From the NCBI RefSeq assembly GCF_003598715.1, contig NZ_QZFU01000010.1, positions 62,001-126,000 on the forward strand: a stretch of 64,000 nt of DNA, written 5' to 3'. A program made the position numbers and the translations under genes. Source of the DNA: Nocardia panacis (lineage in GTDB: Bacteria > Actinomycetota > Actinomycetes > Mycobacteriales > Mycobacteriaceae). Positions 41,614 through 49,910 of this stretch are shown here, piece by piece (positions within the stretch are counted from its first letter, which is position 1; each line of letters starts with the position of its first letter). The notes below the pieces were generated by a model. The model was given only the letters and a program-made list of their open reading frames with translations. It did not search any database and had not been told where the DNA came from.

Positions 41614-41925
41614 ATGTCCGATGACAAGGCGGGCGGTACGATCACCCATGCCGAGCAAGATGGCGAAAGTTGGTGGCGTATGCCCGAACTCGGAATTCCG
41701 CGGCGACTGCCGCACGGCGCGTCGCCGCATCCGCATGAGGAAGACGTGCATTTGAGCGTGACGGTGGCGGGCATGAAATTCCACTATGCCGCGTGTATCA
41801 GCGCCGCATTGACATTCGTACAGGAGCAGGGCGCACACCACTACACGGTGGCCGTCGAGGTGGTGCGGGGCGACACCAGAGGGTTGCCCCGCCTGCCGAA
41901 TGAGCGATTATTCCTGGAGCCGTGA
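41614..41925 (+). CDS. Small hypothetical protein
   Basis: A 103-residue frame with a plausible C-terminal fold (VHLSVTVAGMKFHYAACISAALTFVQEQGAHHYTVAVEVV, ending LPRLPNERLFLEP) and a His/Glu-rich middle (HGASPHPHEED). The start is uncertain: a GGAG abuts the ATG at 41614. It follows the TetR gene by 45 bases and its stop touches the end of the convergent amidohydrolase gene. No family recognised. Confidence 0.5.
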   Translation: MSDDKAGGTITHAEQDGESWWRMPELGIPRRLPHGASPHPHEEDVHLSVTVAGMKFHYAACISAALTFVQEQGAHHYTVAVEVVRGDTRGLPRLPNERLFLEP

Positions 41926-43557
41926 CTACTCGGCCGAAAATACCTCGCGCCCTTGGAAATAGGTTCGCAGCACGCGGGTCCGGTGAATGTCGGTCACCGC
42001 GATGTCGAATAAATTACGGTTCAGCACAATGAAATCCGCAGATTTTCCGGGTTCGATACTGCCCGCGAGCCTGCCCAGTCCCATGGCCTGCGCGGAGTCG
42101 CGAGTGAACGCGAGCAGCGCCTCGGGCAGCGTCAGCGCCTGTGCGCCATTGAGCGTGCGACCATCGCCGCCGCCCGGCCCCTGCCGGGTGATCATGGTTT
42201 CCAACCCGATCCACGGATCGGGCAGCGGGAACGCGCACGGCCAATCGGATCCGGCGGCGACGGGGGTGCCGCCGGTGAGCAGATCCCGCAGCGGCCAAGC
42301 CGTGTCCTGATAGCCCGCGGGCAGCGTTTTGGCGTTGCTGTCCTGGATGATTCCCGGATACCAGATGAAGGGCGAGGCGTCGGCCACCACGTCGAGGGCC
42401 GCGAAGCGCGGAGTGTCGGCGGCCGCGATGTGCTCGGTGTGCGCGAGGTGGAAGCGCGGTCCGCCGCCGTGACGGCTGCGCATGACGGCGATGGCGTCGA
42501 GCGCGATGCGCGCGGCGGCGTCGCCGGTGGCATGGATCTTCGCCCCGCGCCCTGCCGCCACCACGGTCTCCAGCGTGTCGACGAGTTCATCGAGGGTGTA
42601 AAGGATTTCGCCGCAGTAGTGCGAATCGGCGCAGCCGGGGTACGGCGTGAGCAGCGCCGAGGTTCTGGTCATCGGAACGCCGTCCAGCACCACTTTGACG
42701 AAGTCCGGATGCACCAGCGGCGAGCGGTACTGCTCGGACAGCGCGATCAATTCCGCTCCGGTGACACCGGATTCGAGGAATTCCCGCATCGGGGTGGAGG
42801 CGACCACCCGCAGGGTCAACTCGTCCGCCCCTTCGAGCCGGGCCAGCGCCCGCAACAGCGGCGCCATGGTGGCCGCCTCCTGCACCGTGGTGATGCCGGA
42901 TCGATTGCAGATCTCGGCGGCGGTGCGCAGCGAAACCCGGTCGCGCGCCGCAGGATCGGCGATACTCGCGACAAACACCGTCTCGGCCAGCCGCGACGCC
43001 TGTTCGCGCAGCACGCCGGTATGTCTGCCCGCCGCGTCGCGCACGAAGCTGCCGCCCTCCGGATCCGGTGTCCGCGGTTCGACTCCCATGGCGGCCAACG
43101 TCGCCGAGTTGACCCAGCGGTTGTGCTGGGTGTCGTCGCGCAGCAGCACCGGATGTCCCTGTGCTGCCGCGTCCAGGTCGGCCAGTGCCGCCGCGGTGGC
43201 CACCGCATCCATCACCGCGCTGCCGACTATGCCGCCGACCACCCACTCCCCCGGCGCCAGCTCGGCGGCCCGCGCGGCCACCTTGGCGCAGATCTCGGCC
43301 GGGGAATCCGTTGGCGCGATGGGCAATTCCCACGCCTGCTGGGCGCCGCCGAAGCCGAGGTGGATATGGATATCGCACAGGCCGGGCAGGATCATCCGCC
43401 CACCGGCGTCGATGATCTCGGTGTCGGGTCCGGTGCGCACCGCGGCGTCCACGGCCTGGAATCGACCGTCCACCACCGCGAATCCGTCGGCCCATTCCCG
43501 GTGCGGATCGCAGGTGTAGACGGCGGCATTGCGAACAACGAGTTGAGCGACAGACAT
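41926..43557 (-). CDS. Amidohydrolase, YtcJ/TRZ-ATZ type
   Basis: A 543-residue metal-dependent hydrolase of the amidohydrolase superfamily. The first metal motif HxH is in LCDIHIHLGFGG, a carboxylated-lysine/His region follows (DFVKVVLDGVP), His ligands are in RFHLAHTEHI, and the final Asp is in VAAGSDWPCAF. The composite beta-sandwich is formed by the N- and C-termini (GSIEPGKSADFIVLNRNLF). YtcJ-like enzymes cleave amides or deaminate ring compounds; the substrate is unknown. It lies downstream of the ABC binding-protein gene, separated by a hairpin, and may process the imported compound. Confidence 0.87.
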   Translation of the reverse strand: MSVAQLVVRNAAVYTCDPHREWADGFAVVDGRFQAVDAAVRTGPDTEIIDAGGRMILPGLCDIHIHLGFGGAQQAWELPIAPTDSPAEICAKVAARAAELAPGEWVVGGIVGSAVMDAVATAAALADLDAAAQGHPVLLRDDTQHNRWVNSATLAAMGVEPRTPDPEGGSFVRDAAGRHTGVLREQASRLAETVFVASIADPAARDRVSLRTAAEICNRSGITTVQEAATMAPLLRALARLEGADELTLRVVASTPMREFLESGVTGAELIALSEQYRSPLVHPDFVKVVLDGVPMTRTSALLTPYPGCADSHYCGEILYTLDELVDTLETVVAAGRGAKIHATGDAAARIALDAIAVMRSRHGGGPRFHLAHTEHIAAADTPRFAALDVVADASPFIWYPGIIQDSNAKTLPAGYQDTAWPLRDLLTGGTPVAAGSDWPCAFPLPDPWIGLETMITRQGPGGGDGRTLNGAQALTLPEALLAFTRDSAQAMGLGRLAGSIEPGKSADFIVLNRNLFDIAVTDIHRTRVLRTYFQGREVFSAE

Positions 43558-43599
43558 GACCTGCTACTTCCGGGACGGAGATGATGTGGTTGCGGTAGC

Positions 43600-43638
43600 A
43601 CAAGCCGTGCGGATCCCAGCGGGAACCGCACGGCTTGT
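43600..43638 (-). terminator. Hairpin after the ABC binding-protein gene
   Basis: CAAGCCGTGCGG (43601-43612) and CCGCACGGCTTG (43626-43637), extended by one A-T pair, form a 13-bp stem with a 13-base loop just past the binding-protein stop and ahead of the amidohydrolase start. It may terminate or attenuate transcription so that the binding protein is made in excess. Confidence 0.65.
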
Positions 43639-43641
43639 TAT

Positions 43642-44703
43642 TCAGTTCGCTTCGCCCAGGGGCCGCAGGTACTTGCCCTGATCGCCCATTTGCTGGGCGG
43701 TCACCTTGGCGAACCACTGCTTGCGCGACTGCTCGTCCTGCTGGCGGGCGGTGATCTCATCGATATTGTCGGAGTTGATGATCAGACCGCCGGGATTCCA
43801 CCAGCCCTCGGTGAGCGGTTTCCCGGAGCGGGCGTGCTCGGCCAGCAGGCGCATGGCGATATAGCCCTTGAGCCAGTGCTCGGGTGAGGCGAGGGCCACG
43901 GCGTACCCTTCCTTCACCGCGACCAGTGCCTGTGCGTCCGGATCGCACGAGGCGACAAGGAATTTGCGGCCGCCGTTCTTCTGGATCAGCGCCAGCGAGA
44001 CCGCGTCCGACGCACCGGCGCCCAGGTAGGCCACCGCATTCGGATGCGCCTTGACGATGTTGTTCCACTTGTTGAAGTTGTCCACCGGTTCGGATCCGGA
44101 ATCGAACGGGCCGAGCACGGTGAGCGTCGGACGCTGCTCCTGCAATACCTGCTTCATACCGTCGAGCCGCTGCGCGAGCAGCGTCAGACCCGGAATCGCG
44201 TCGCCCAGCACCACTTCTCCGGTGGCGCCCGCCGGAATATGCTTGAGCATCTCGGTGGCCAAGGTGCGACCGAGATCGGTATTGCTGTTGCCCACATACA
44301 GATTGACGCCCGCATCTGCGGGTGCCATCGTATCTACCGCCGCCACAGGAACTTTCGCATCGCGGGCTTGCTGCAGCGGCCGGACGAACAGATCCGGGGT
44401 CAGGGTCTCCATGGCGATGCCGTCACGTGCGGTGCGAATGGCCGCCTGGAACTGCGAGACCTCGGCCGGCCCGTTGATCGCGGGCGGGGCGTTCTCGACC
44501 AGGTCGATCCCGCCCACGTCCTCGGCGGCGGCCTTCGCGCCGAATGCCATCTCCTGGAACGGATTCTGCGAGGTGGTGGAGTAGATGAAGGCCATATGTA
44601 GTTTGCCTCCGCCACCGCCCGACGAGGAACACCCCACCACCAGCAGCACACTGAACGCCATCACTGCCCAAGACAGCGGCCTCATCGAACGAATCATCTG
44701 CAC
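43642..44703 (-). CDS. ABC transporter solute-binding lipoprotein, ribose-binding family
   Basis: A 353-residue lipoprotein. The signal peptide ends in the lipobox LVVGC with Cys25 as lipidation site, followed by a Ser/Gly linker. The periplasmic-binding-protein type 1 fold begins LHMAFIYSTTSQNPFQEMAFGAKAAAEDVG and contains FLVASCDPDAQALVAVKEGYAVAL. It delivers its ligand to a ribose-type ABC importer; no ATPase or permease adjoins it, but the element at 44770 matches the one before the permease at 37620, so these are probably one transporter. Confidence 0.87.
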   Translation of the reverse strand: MQMIRSMRPLSWAVMAFSVLLVVGCSSSGGGGGKLHMAFIYSTTSQNPFQEMAFGAKAAAEDVGGIDLVENAPPAINGPAEVSQFQAAIRTARDGIAMETLTPDLFVRPLQQARDAKVPVAAVDTMAPADAGVNLYVGNSNTDLGRTLATEMLKHIPAGATGEVVLGDAIPGLTLLAQRLDGMKQVLQEQRPTLTVLGPFDSGSEPVDNFNKWNNIVKAHPNAVAYLGAGASDAVSLALIQKNGGRKFLVASCDPDAQALVAVKEGYAVALASPEHWLKGYIAMRLLAEHARSGKPLTEGWWNPGGLIINSDNIDEITARQQDEQSRKQWFAKVTAQQMGDQGKYLRPLGEAN

Positions 44704-44769
44704 CTTCCTCGCGACGATCGTTTATCGGCGGATCCGTCTGACCAGCATCCGGCAGGCGCGCGCGAACGC

Positions 44770-44807
44770 CTTGTCTGTGCGTGCACAGTCCTTGTTCAGG
44801 TGGACAC
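44770..44807 (-). promoter_or_regulatory. 38-base element, copy 2 (ABC binding-protein promoter)
   Basis: On the minus strand this reads GTGTCC, six variable bases, ACAAGGACTGTGCACGCAC, one variable base, GACAAG, matching copy 1 at 37524-37561 everywhere except the variable positions. It lies between hpaD and the binding-protein gene, about 67 bases before the latter's start. The core GTGCAC is palindromic, and CTGTGC-GT-GCACAG is a dyad on the plus strand here. Confidence 0.7.
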
Positions 44808-44814
44808 GCTCGAC

Positions 44815-45843
44815 CTACTGGCGCAGGGACTCGCGAGCGGCGGTAAACCCGTCCGCGCCCACCACCACATCGATCTCGTGCGGTTCGGCCCGTTCCAGCA
44901 GTTGTTGCGGTCGACCGTCGAGGTCGAGCACGGTGCTCGCCTCGCGATACCAGGATTCGACCACCGCGTGGCCCCAGAAGTCGCGGCGGCGCTCGTCGCG
45001 CACATCCCAGCGCAGCGTGGGGTTGTCCGGGTCGCCGGTGTAGTAGTCGGTGGTGTAGATCTCGACCCGGTGGCCGTCGGGGTCGCGCAGGTAGACATAG
45101 AAGGCGTTGGACACCCCGTGGCGGCCCGGTCCGCGCTCGATATGGGCCTGATTCCCGAGCGAGCCCAGCACATCGCACAGGTGCAGCACATTGCGCGCCT
45201 CCGGTGTGAAGAAGGCGATGTGGTGCAGCCGCGGCCCGGCGCCACCGGTCAGGGCGATATCGTGCACGGTGGATTTGCGGGCCAGCCATGCCGCATAGAG
45301 GGTGCTCTCGTCCTCGATGGTCTCCGAACAGCGGAAGCCGAGGTCGGAGTAGAAGCGGTGCCCCGCGGCGATATCCGGGGTCATCACATTGAAGTGATCG
45401 AGGCGGGCCGGTTCCACGCCGTGGTAGAGGTCGTAGCGCTGGGTCAGCCTGGGCACATGGGTGACATCGTGGAACAGCTCCATCGGGAAGCCGAGCGGGT
45501 CGAGCACCCGCACCGCCTCGCCGATACCCAGAGTGGTTCCGGCCGGGACACGTCGGGTCGGCAAGCCGAGCGCACCGAAGTACGCCTCGGCCGCGTCCAG
45601 ATCCGCCGGGGTCCGCACGCGATAGGACAACCGAGCCAGGGCGGGTTGTTCGCCCCGACGCAGCACCAGGCTGTGGTGGGTGTATTCCTCCATGCCGCGC
45701 AGGTAGAGCGCGTCGTCGTCGGCAGCGGTGACGACGAGTCCGAGTGTCTCGGTGTAGAACCACCTGGATCGTTCGAGGTCGGTGACGACGAGTTCCGCGC
45801 TCGCGGCGCGCAGGATATCGGGTGGGGTCGGCATCTGCGACAA
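44815..45843 (-). CDS. hpaD: 3,4-dihydroxyphenylacetate (homoprotocatechuate) 2,3-dioxygenase
   Basis: A 342-residue type I extradiol dioxygenase that opens homoprotocatechuate to 5-carboxymethyl-2-hydroxymuconate semialdehyde. Two vicinal-oxygen-chelate domains are present: ELVVTDLERSRWFYTETLGL and LDHFNVMTPDIAAGHRFYSDLGF. The metal ligands are His150 (LDHFN), His208 (LHHIAF) and Glu261 (VEIYTTDYYTGDPDN), the same spacing as in the Brevibacterium fuscum enzyme, and ERGPGRHGVSNAFYVYLRDPDGHR precedes the glutamate. It follows the hpaE stop by 3 bases and is the last gene of the operon starting at 49765. Confidence 0.93.
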   Translation of the reverse strand: MSQMPTPPDILRAASAELVVTDLERSRWFYTETLGLVVTAADDDALYLRGMEEYTHHSLVLRRGEQPALARLSYRVRTPADLDAAEAYFGALGLPTRRVPAGTTLGIGEAVRVLDPLGFPMELFHDVTHVPRLTQRYDLYHGVEPARLDHFNVMTPDIAAGHRFYSDLGFRCSETIEDESTLYAAWLARKSTVHDIALTGGAGPRLHHIAFFTPEARNVLHLCDVLGSLGNQAHIERGPGRHGVSNAFYVYLRDPDGHRVEIYTTDYYTGDPDNPTLRWDVRDERRRDFWGHAVVESWYREASTVLDLDGRPQQLLERAEPHEIDVVVGADGFTAARESLRQ

Positions 45844-45846
45844 CTC

Positions 45847-47373
45847 CTAGGACGTGCGGGTGACACCGAAGCGCGGCGGCGCCGGATCACCGAGGGTGAG
45901 GTGAATTATCTGTGGTTCGGTGAAGAAGTCGATACTGCGCGCGCCGCCCTCGCGGCCGAGGCCGCTGGCCTTGACGCCGCCGAACGGGGTCCGCAGATCG
46001 CGGATATTGTGCGAATTGACCCAAACCATGCCTGCTTCGATGGATTCGGCCACCCGATGGCCCCGGCGCAGATCGTTGGTCCAGACGTAGCCCGCGAGTC
46101 CGTAGCGCACGGCATTGGCCAGTTCGATCGCCTCGTCGTCGGTATCGAACGGGGTCAGTGCCACCACGGGGCCGAAGATCTCCTCCTGGAAGATGCGCAT
46201 CTCGGCGGTGACATCGGCGAATACCGTTGGCTGCAAATAGTTTCCGGTGTTCAAGTGGGCCGGGCGCACACCGCCCGCGACGAGTCGCGCGCCCTCGGCC
46301 TTACCGATGGCCACGTAATCCATGACCCGCGCGTAGTGCTCGGGATGTACCAGCGCGCCGACCTCGGTGCCGGGATCGCCGGGCGGTCCGACCACGATGC
46401 GCTCGGCCCGCTCGGCGAAACGGCGCACGAACTCGTCGTAGATCGGCCGTTGCACCAGCACCCGCGAACCCGCCGTGCACCGCTCGCCATTGAGCGAGAA
46501 GACCCCGAAAATCGCTGAGTCCAAGGCTTTTTCGACATCAGCGTCGGCGAAGATCAGGACCGGCGACTTGCCGCCCAGTTCCATCGACAGACCCTTGAGC
46601 GCGCCCGCGGCCGACCGCATGATGGTCTGCCCGGTGGTGGTCTCGCCGGTGAACGAGATGAGCGGGACCCCCGGATGATCCACCAGCGCCTGACCCGCGC
46701 GCTCACCGATGCCGTTGACCATGTTGAAGACCCCGGCGGGCAATCCGGCGGCGGCGAAGATCTCCGGCCACAGGCTCGCGGACAGCGGAGTGAACTCGGC
46801 CGGTTTGAGCACCACCGAACAGCCGGAGGCCAAGGCGGGGGCCAACTTCCAACTCTCCAGCATGAACGGCGTATTCCACGGCGTGATCAGTCCGGCGACA
46901 CCGACCGGCTTGCGGACCACATAGTTGGTTTGCACACCGGGGACCCGGTACGCCTCCTCGTGCAGGCTCACGATGACATCGGCGAAGTAGCGGAAGTTCT
47001 CGGCCGCGCGACGGGCCTGACCGCGCGCCTGGGTGATGGGCAGACCCGTGTCGAAGGATTCCAGTTCGGCCAGGCGCTCGTCATCGGCCTCGATGCCGTC
47101 GGCGATGCGCACCAGCACCCTGGCGCGCTCGCGGGCGGGCATCGAGGCCCACGGCCCGTCGCAAAATGCCGTGCGGGCGGCGGTGACCGCGAGGTCGATA
47201 TCCTCCGGTCCGCCTGCCGCGGCGGTGGCGTAGGCGGCATTGCCGACCGGATCGCTCACCTCGAAGGTCGCGCCGTCGACGCTGTCGCGATACGCGCCAC
47301 CGATGTAGTGACGCAGGCCGGTGGGCAGATCGCGCGGCACGGCGGTGGCCCGCGCGCCCGACGTGGCGGTCAT
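45847..47373 (-). CDS. hpaE: 5-carboxymethyl-2-hydroxymuconate semialdehyde dehydrogenase
   Basis: A 508-residue NAD+-dependent ALDH. Typical elements are TPWNTPFMLESWKLAPALASGCSVVLKPAEFTPLSA, the glutamate in LSMELGGKSP, the catalytic cysteine in LNGERCTAGSRV, and DLRTPFGGVKASGLGREGG at the C-terminus, the last being a signature of HpaE/hydroxymuconic semialdehyde dehydrogenases. It oxidises the ring-cleavage product of HpaD, whose gene follows directly; its start overlaps the DapA-like gene by 4 bases. Confidence 0.9.
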   Translation of the reverse strand: MTATSGARATAVPRDLPTGLRHYIGGAYRDSVDGATFEVSDPVGNAAYATAAAGGPEDIDLAVTAARTAFCDGPWASMPARERARVLVRIADGIEADDERLAELESFDTGLPITQARGQARRAAENFRYFADVIVSLHEEAYRVPGVQTNYVVRKPVGVAGLITPWNTPFMLESWKLAPALASGCSVVLKPAEFTPLSASLWPEIFAAAGLPAGVFNMVNGIGERAGQALVDHPGVPLISFTGETTTGQTIMRSAAGALKGLSMELGGKSPVLIFADADVEKALDSAIFGVFSLNGERCTAGSRVLVQRPIYDEFVRRFAERAERIVVGPPGDPGTEVGALVHPEHYARVMDYVAIGKAEGARLVAGGVRPAHLNTGNYLQPTVFADVTAEMRIFQEEIFGPVVALTPFDTDDEAIELANAVRYGLAGYVWTNDLRRGHRVAESIEAGMVWVNSHNIRDLRTPFGGVKASGLGREGGARSIDFFTEPQIIHLTLGDPAPPRFGVTRTS

Positions 47374-48293
47374 CGGGCCGCCGCCAGTAGCTGTTCACCC
47401 TCGGCGAGCAGCCGCTCGATGCGCGCAATGGCAGGCTCGGTCGGCGTGATCAGCGGTGGGCGCACATGCGGCGAGGTCAGCCGACCGCGCTGGTGCAGCA
47501 CCCATTTCGCGGGCGCCGGATTGGTCTCGACGAACAGCAGATCCACCAGCGGGTGCAGCGCGAAATGCAGGCGGCGGGCGGCTTCGTGCTCGCCTTCGGT
47601 CCACAGCTCGTACATGCGCGCCACCGCTGCGGGCGCGATATTCGCTGCGGCACTGACGAATCCGCTGCCGCCGAGCGCCAGCAGTGGCAGGCACAGCAAT
47701 TCGATGCCCGACCAGACCAGCAAGTCGCGGCCCGCCGCCGCCAGCACGCGGGAGAAGTGCTCGAAATCCTTGGTGGTCTCCTTGATCCCGACCAGATTCG
47801 GGAAATCACGCCGCAGCCGGGCCACGGTCTGCGGGTCGATATCCACGGCGGTGCGCGAGGGCACGTTGTAGATGACCAGCGGCAGGTCCGGGAATTCCCG
47901 TGCCACGGTGGCGTACCAGGTGTAGAGCGCCTCCTGGGTGGGCCTCGCGTAGTACGGGGTGATGATCAGCGCCGCGTCCGCGCCGAGATCCTGTGCGGCG
48001 GCCGTCATTTCGAGCGTCTCGTCCAGTTTGGCCGATCCGGTGCCGGGCAGGAACGGCACCCGGTCACCGATCTCCGCGGCGGCGGCGGTCATGGCTGAGA
48101 TTCGCTCGGCCACGCTCTGCGCGCCGGGCTCGCCGGTCGAACCGCCGAGCGAGATACCGTGCGAACCGGATTCGAGCTGCCAGCGGATCAGACCGCGCAG
48201 GCTGTCGAGATCCACTGCGCCGTCCTCGTGGAATGGTGTGACGACCGGGGCGATAGATCCGGTGATCTTCGCCGGGTCGCTGCGGAATCGCAT
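47370..48293 (-). CDS. DapA/NAL-superfamily aldolase of the homoprotocatechuate operon
   Basis: A 307-residue class I aldolase of the dihydrodipicolinate synthase superfamily. The alpha-keto acid loop is GGSTGEPGAQS (50-60), the catalytic tyrosine Tyr142 lies in VIYNVPSRT, and the Schiff-base lysine Lys171 is in LVGIKETTKD. Placement between hpaE and the hpaG-like fusion suggests that it cleaves, or acts near, 2,4-dihydroxyhept-2-enedioate in place of the usual class II aldolase HpaI; no HpaI is in the window. A lysine-biosynthetic role is unlikely in this context. Confidence 0.85.
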   Translation of the reverse strand: MRFRSDPAKITGSIAPVVTPFHEDGAVDLDSLRGLIRWQLESGSHGISLGGSTGEPGAQSVAERISAMTAAAAEIGDRVPFLPGTGSAKLDETLEMTAAAQDLGADAALIITPYYARPTQEALYTWYATVAREFPDLPLVIYNVPSRTAVDIDPQTVARLRRDFPNLVGIKETTKDFEHFSRVLAAAGRDLLVWSGIELLCLPLLALGGSGFVSAAANIAPAAVARMYELWTEGEHEAARRLHFALHPLVDLLFVETNPAPAKWVLHQRGRLTSPHVRPPLITPTEPAIARIERLLAEGEQLLAAAR

Positions 48294-48337
48294 GGCGACT
48301 TGCCTCCTGTGGAAGTGACGCTCCGTGGGCCGCGGAG

Positions 48338-49765
48338 CTAGTTGGTGGTGGATTCATCTGCGGCGCACCAGATTCGGTAGCGCTCACGCCAATCCGGTCC
48401 GAGGGGATACAGACCGACGATGGAAGCCCCCGACGCCACCTGTTCGGCGATGAAACGTTCCTGACGCTCCTGTTCCACCGACGCCTCGGCCACCTCCCCG
48501 GCCAGCGCGGGTGGCACGACGATCACCCCGTCGTCATCGCCGACCAGGATGTCGCCGGGACGCACGACCGTGCCGCCGCAGGCGATCACGGTGTCGGTCT
48601 CCCAGGGGATGTGCAGGCGGCCGAGCACCGAGGGGTGCGCGGCGGCGGCATAGGTGGGGATATCGAGCGCGGCGACGGCGGCACTGTCGCGGACCGCGCC
48701 GTCGGTGACAATGCCTGCCGCACCGCGCATTTGGGCGCGCAGTGCCAGAATGTCACCGATGGTGCCCGCGCCGTGTTCGCCGCGCGCCTCCATCACCAGC
48801 ACCTCACCCGGTGCGACGGATTCCACCGAACGCTTCTGCGCGTTCATCGGGCCGACGGGCACCAGATCCTCGCGCAGCGGCAGGTAGCGCAGGGTTTTCG
48901 CGATACCGAGCAGGCGCAGACCCGGCTTGGTCGGGCGCACGCCGTCGATACTCATATTGGGCAGACCGCGATTGCGCAACTGCGCGCTGAGCGTCGCGGT
49001 GCCGACACTGTTCAGCTGTGCGGCGAGTTCCGGATCGAGGCCGGGTGTTCGCCCGTAGGCGTCGGCGCGGGCGGTGGCATCCACTTTCGGTGGTGCGCCG
49101 AAGGCGGCGAGCGGATATTCGCCCGCGACAACGGGATTGCGCAACCGCCCCGTACTGCGGACGCCATCGTCGACCTGGACCTCGACCACATCGCCCGGTA
49201 CCACCACGCTCGCACCCGCCGGTGTGCCGGTGAGGATGATGTCGCCGGGTTCGAGGGTGCTCGTGCGGGACAGATCCGCGACCAGCAGGCCGAGGTCGAA
49301 CAGCAGGTTCTCGGTCGAATCGTCCTGGACCAGTTCACCATTGACCCAGGTGCGCAGCCGAAGGGCGCGCGGGTCCAGTTCGGTGGCGTCCAGCAGGACC
49401 GGGCCGACGGGGGTGAATCCGTCCCCGCCCTTGGAACGCAGATTCGAACCTCGATCCGCGTAGCGCAGGTCGTGCAGGCCCGCGTCGTTGGCCGCGGTCA
49501 CCCACTGAACCCGCGACCAGCCCTGTTCCGGTTCGATATCGCGGGTGCGCTCCCCTATCACCAAGGCGATCTCGCCCTCGAAGGCGAGCAGTTCGCAGCC
49601 GGGGGGTCGTACCAGCGCCGCACCGTCCGCACTCAGGGACGAGGACGGCTTCAAGAAATAGGAGGGGTGGTCGGGCGCCCGGCCGCGCTGGACGGCGCGG
49701 CTGCGGTAGTTCAGGTGGACCGCAACGATTTTGCCGGGCCGAAGATGCAACGGATTCGTTGTCAC
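48338..49765 (-). CDS. Fusion of a FAH-type (HpaG-like) domain with an RraA-like domain
   Basis: A 475-residue protein. Residues about 1-225 are a fumarylacetoacetate-hydrolase-fold domain with VAVHLNYRSRAVQRGR, the acidic metal motif FEGEIALVIG, NDAGLHDLRYADRG and DIILTGTPAGASVV, as in HpaG decarboxylase/isomerases. Residues about 250-475 are an RraA-like domain with GPMNAQKRSVESVAPGEVLVMEA, GAGTIGDILALRAQMRGAAGIVTDGAVRDS and GDILVGDDDGVIVVPP, the fold of HMG/CHA aldolases and oxaloacetate decarboxylases. It is the first gene of the hpa operon; the two halves probably perform consecutive steps (decarboxylation/isomerisation, then aldol or oxaloacetate chemistry). Confidence 0.87.
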   Translation of the reverse strand: MTTNPLHLRPGKIVAVHLNYRSRAVQRGRAPDHPSYFLKPSSSLSADGAALVRPPGCELLAFEGEIALVIGERTRDIEPEQGWSRVQWVTAANDAGLHDLRYADRGSNLRSKGGDGFTPVGPVLLDATELDPRALRLRTWVNGELVQDDSTENLLFDLGLLVADLSRTSTLEPGDIILTGTPAGASVVVPGDVVEVQVDDGVRSTGRLRNPVVAGEYPLAAFGAPPKVDATARADAYGRTPGLDPELAAQLNSVGTATLSAQLRNRGLPNMSIDGVRPTKPGLRLLGIAKTLRYLPLREDLVPVGPMNAQKRSVESVAPGEVLVMEARGEHGAGTIGDILALRAQMRGAAGIVTDGAVRDSAAVAALDIPTYAAAAHPSVLGRLHIPWETDTVIACGGTVVRPGDILVGDDDGVIVVPPALAGEVAEASVEQERQERFIAEQVASGASIVGLYPLGPDWRERYRIWCAADESTTN

Positions 49766-49807
49766 GAGTCCCCACCTATCTCATTTTCATAGGATCTCAG
49801 GTACAAA

Positions 49808-49819
49808 ATCATATATGAT
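49808..49819. promoter_or_regulatory. Palindrome between the hpa operon and the AraC gene
   Basis: ATCATATATGAT is a perfect 12-base palindrome in the AT-rich divergent promoter region. It could be part of a promoter (-10-like TATGAT) or a regulator site. Confidence 0.4.
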
Positions 49820-49910
49820 CGTTCCTGTCGAACACTAGTTGTTCAGAGCCAGACGTTTCAAGATCACCAGTTAGTTCCGCACCAGTGCCGCAGCTTTCGA
49901 GGAGGGGCAC

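Noticed and set aside
47370-48293. Lysine biosynthesis dapA
   Set aside because: It is locked by overlap into the homoprotocatechuate operon between hpaE and the hpaG-like fusion, far from lysine genes, so a catabolic aldolase is more likely.
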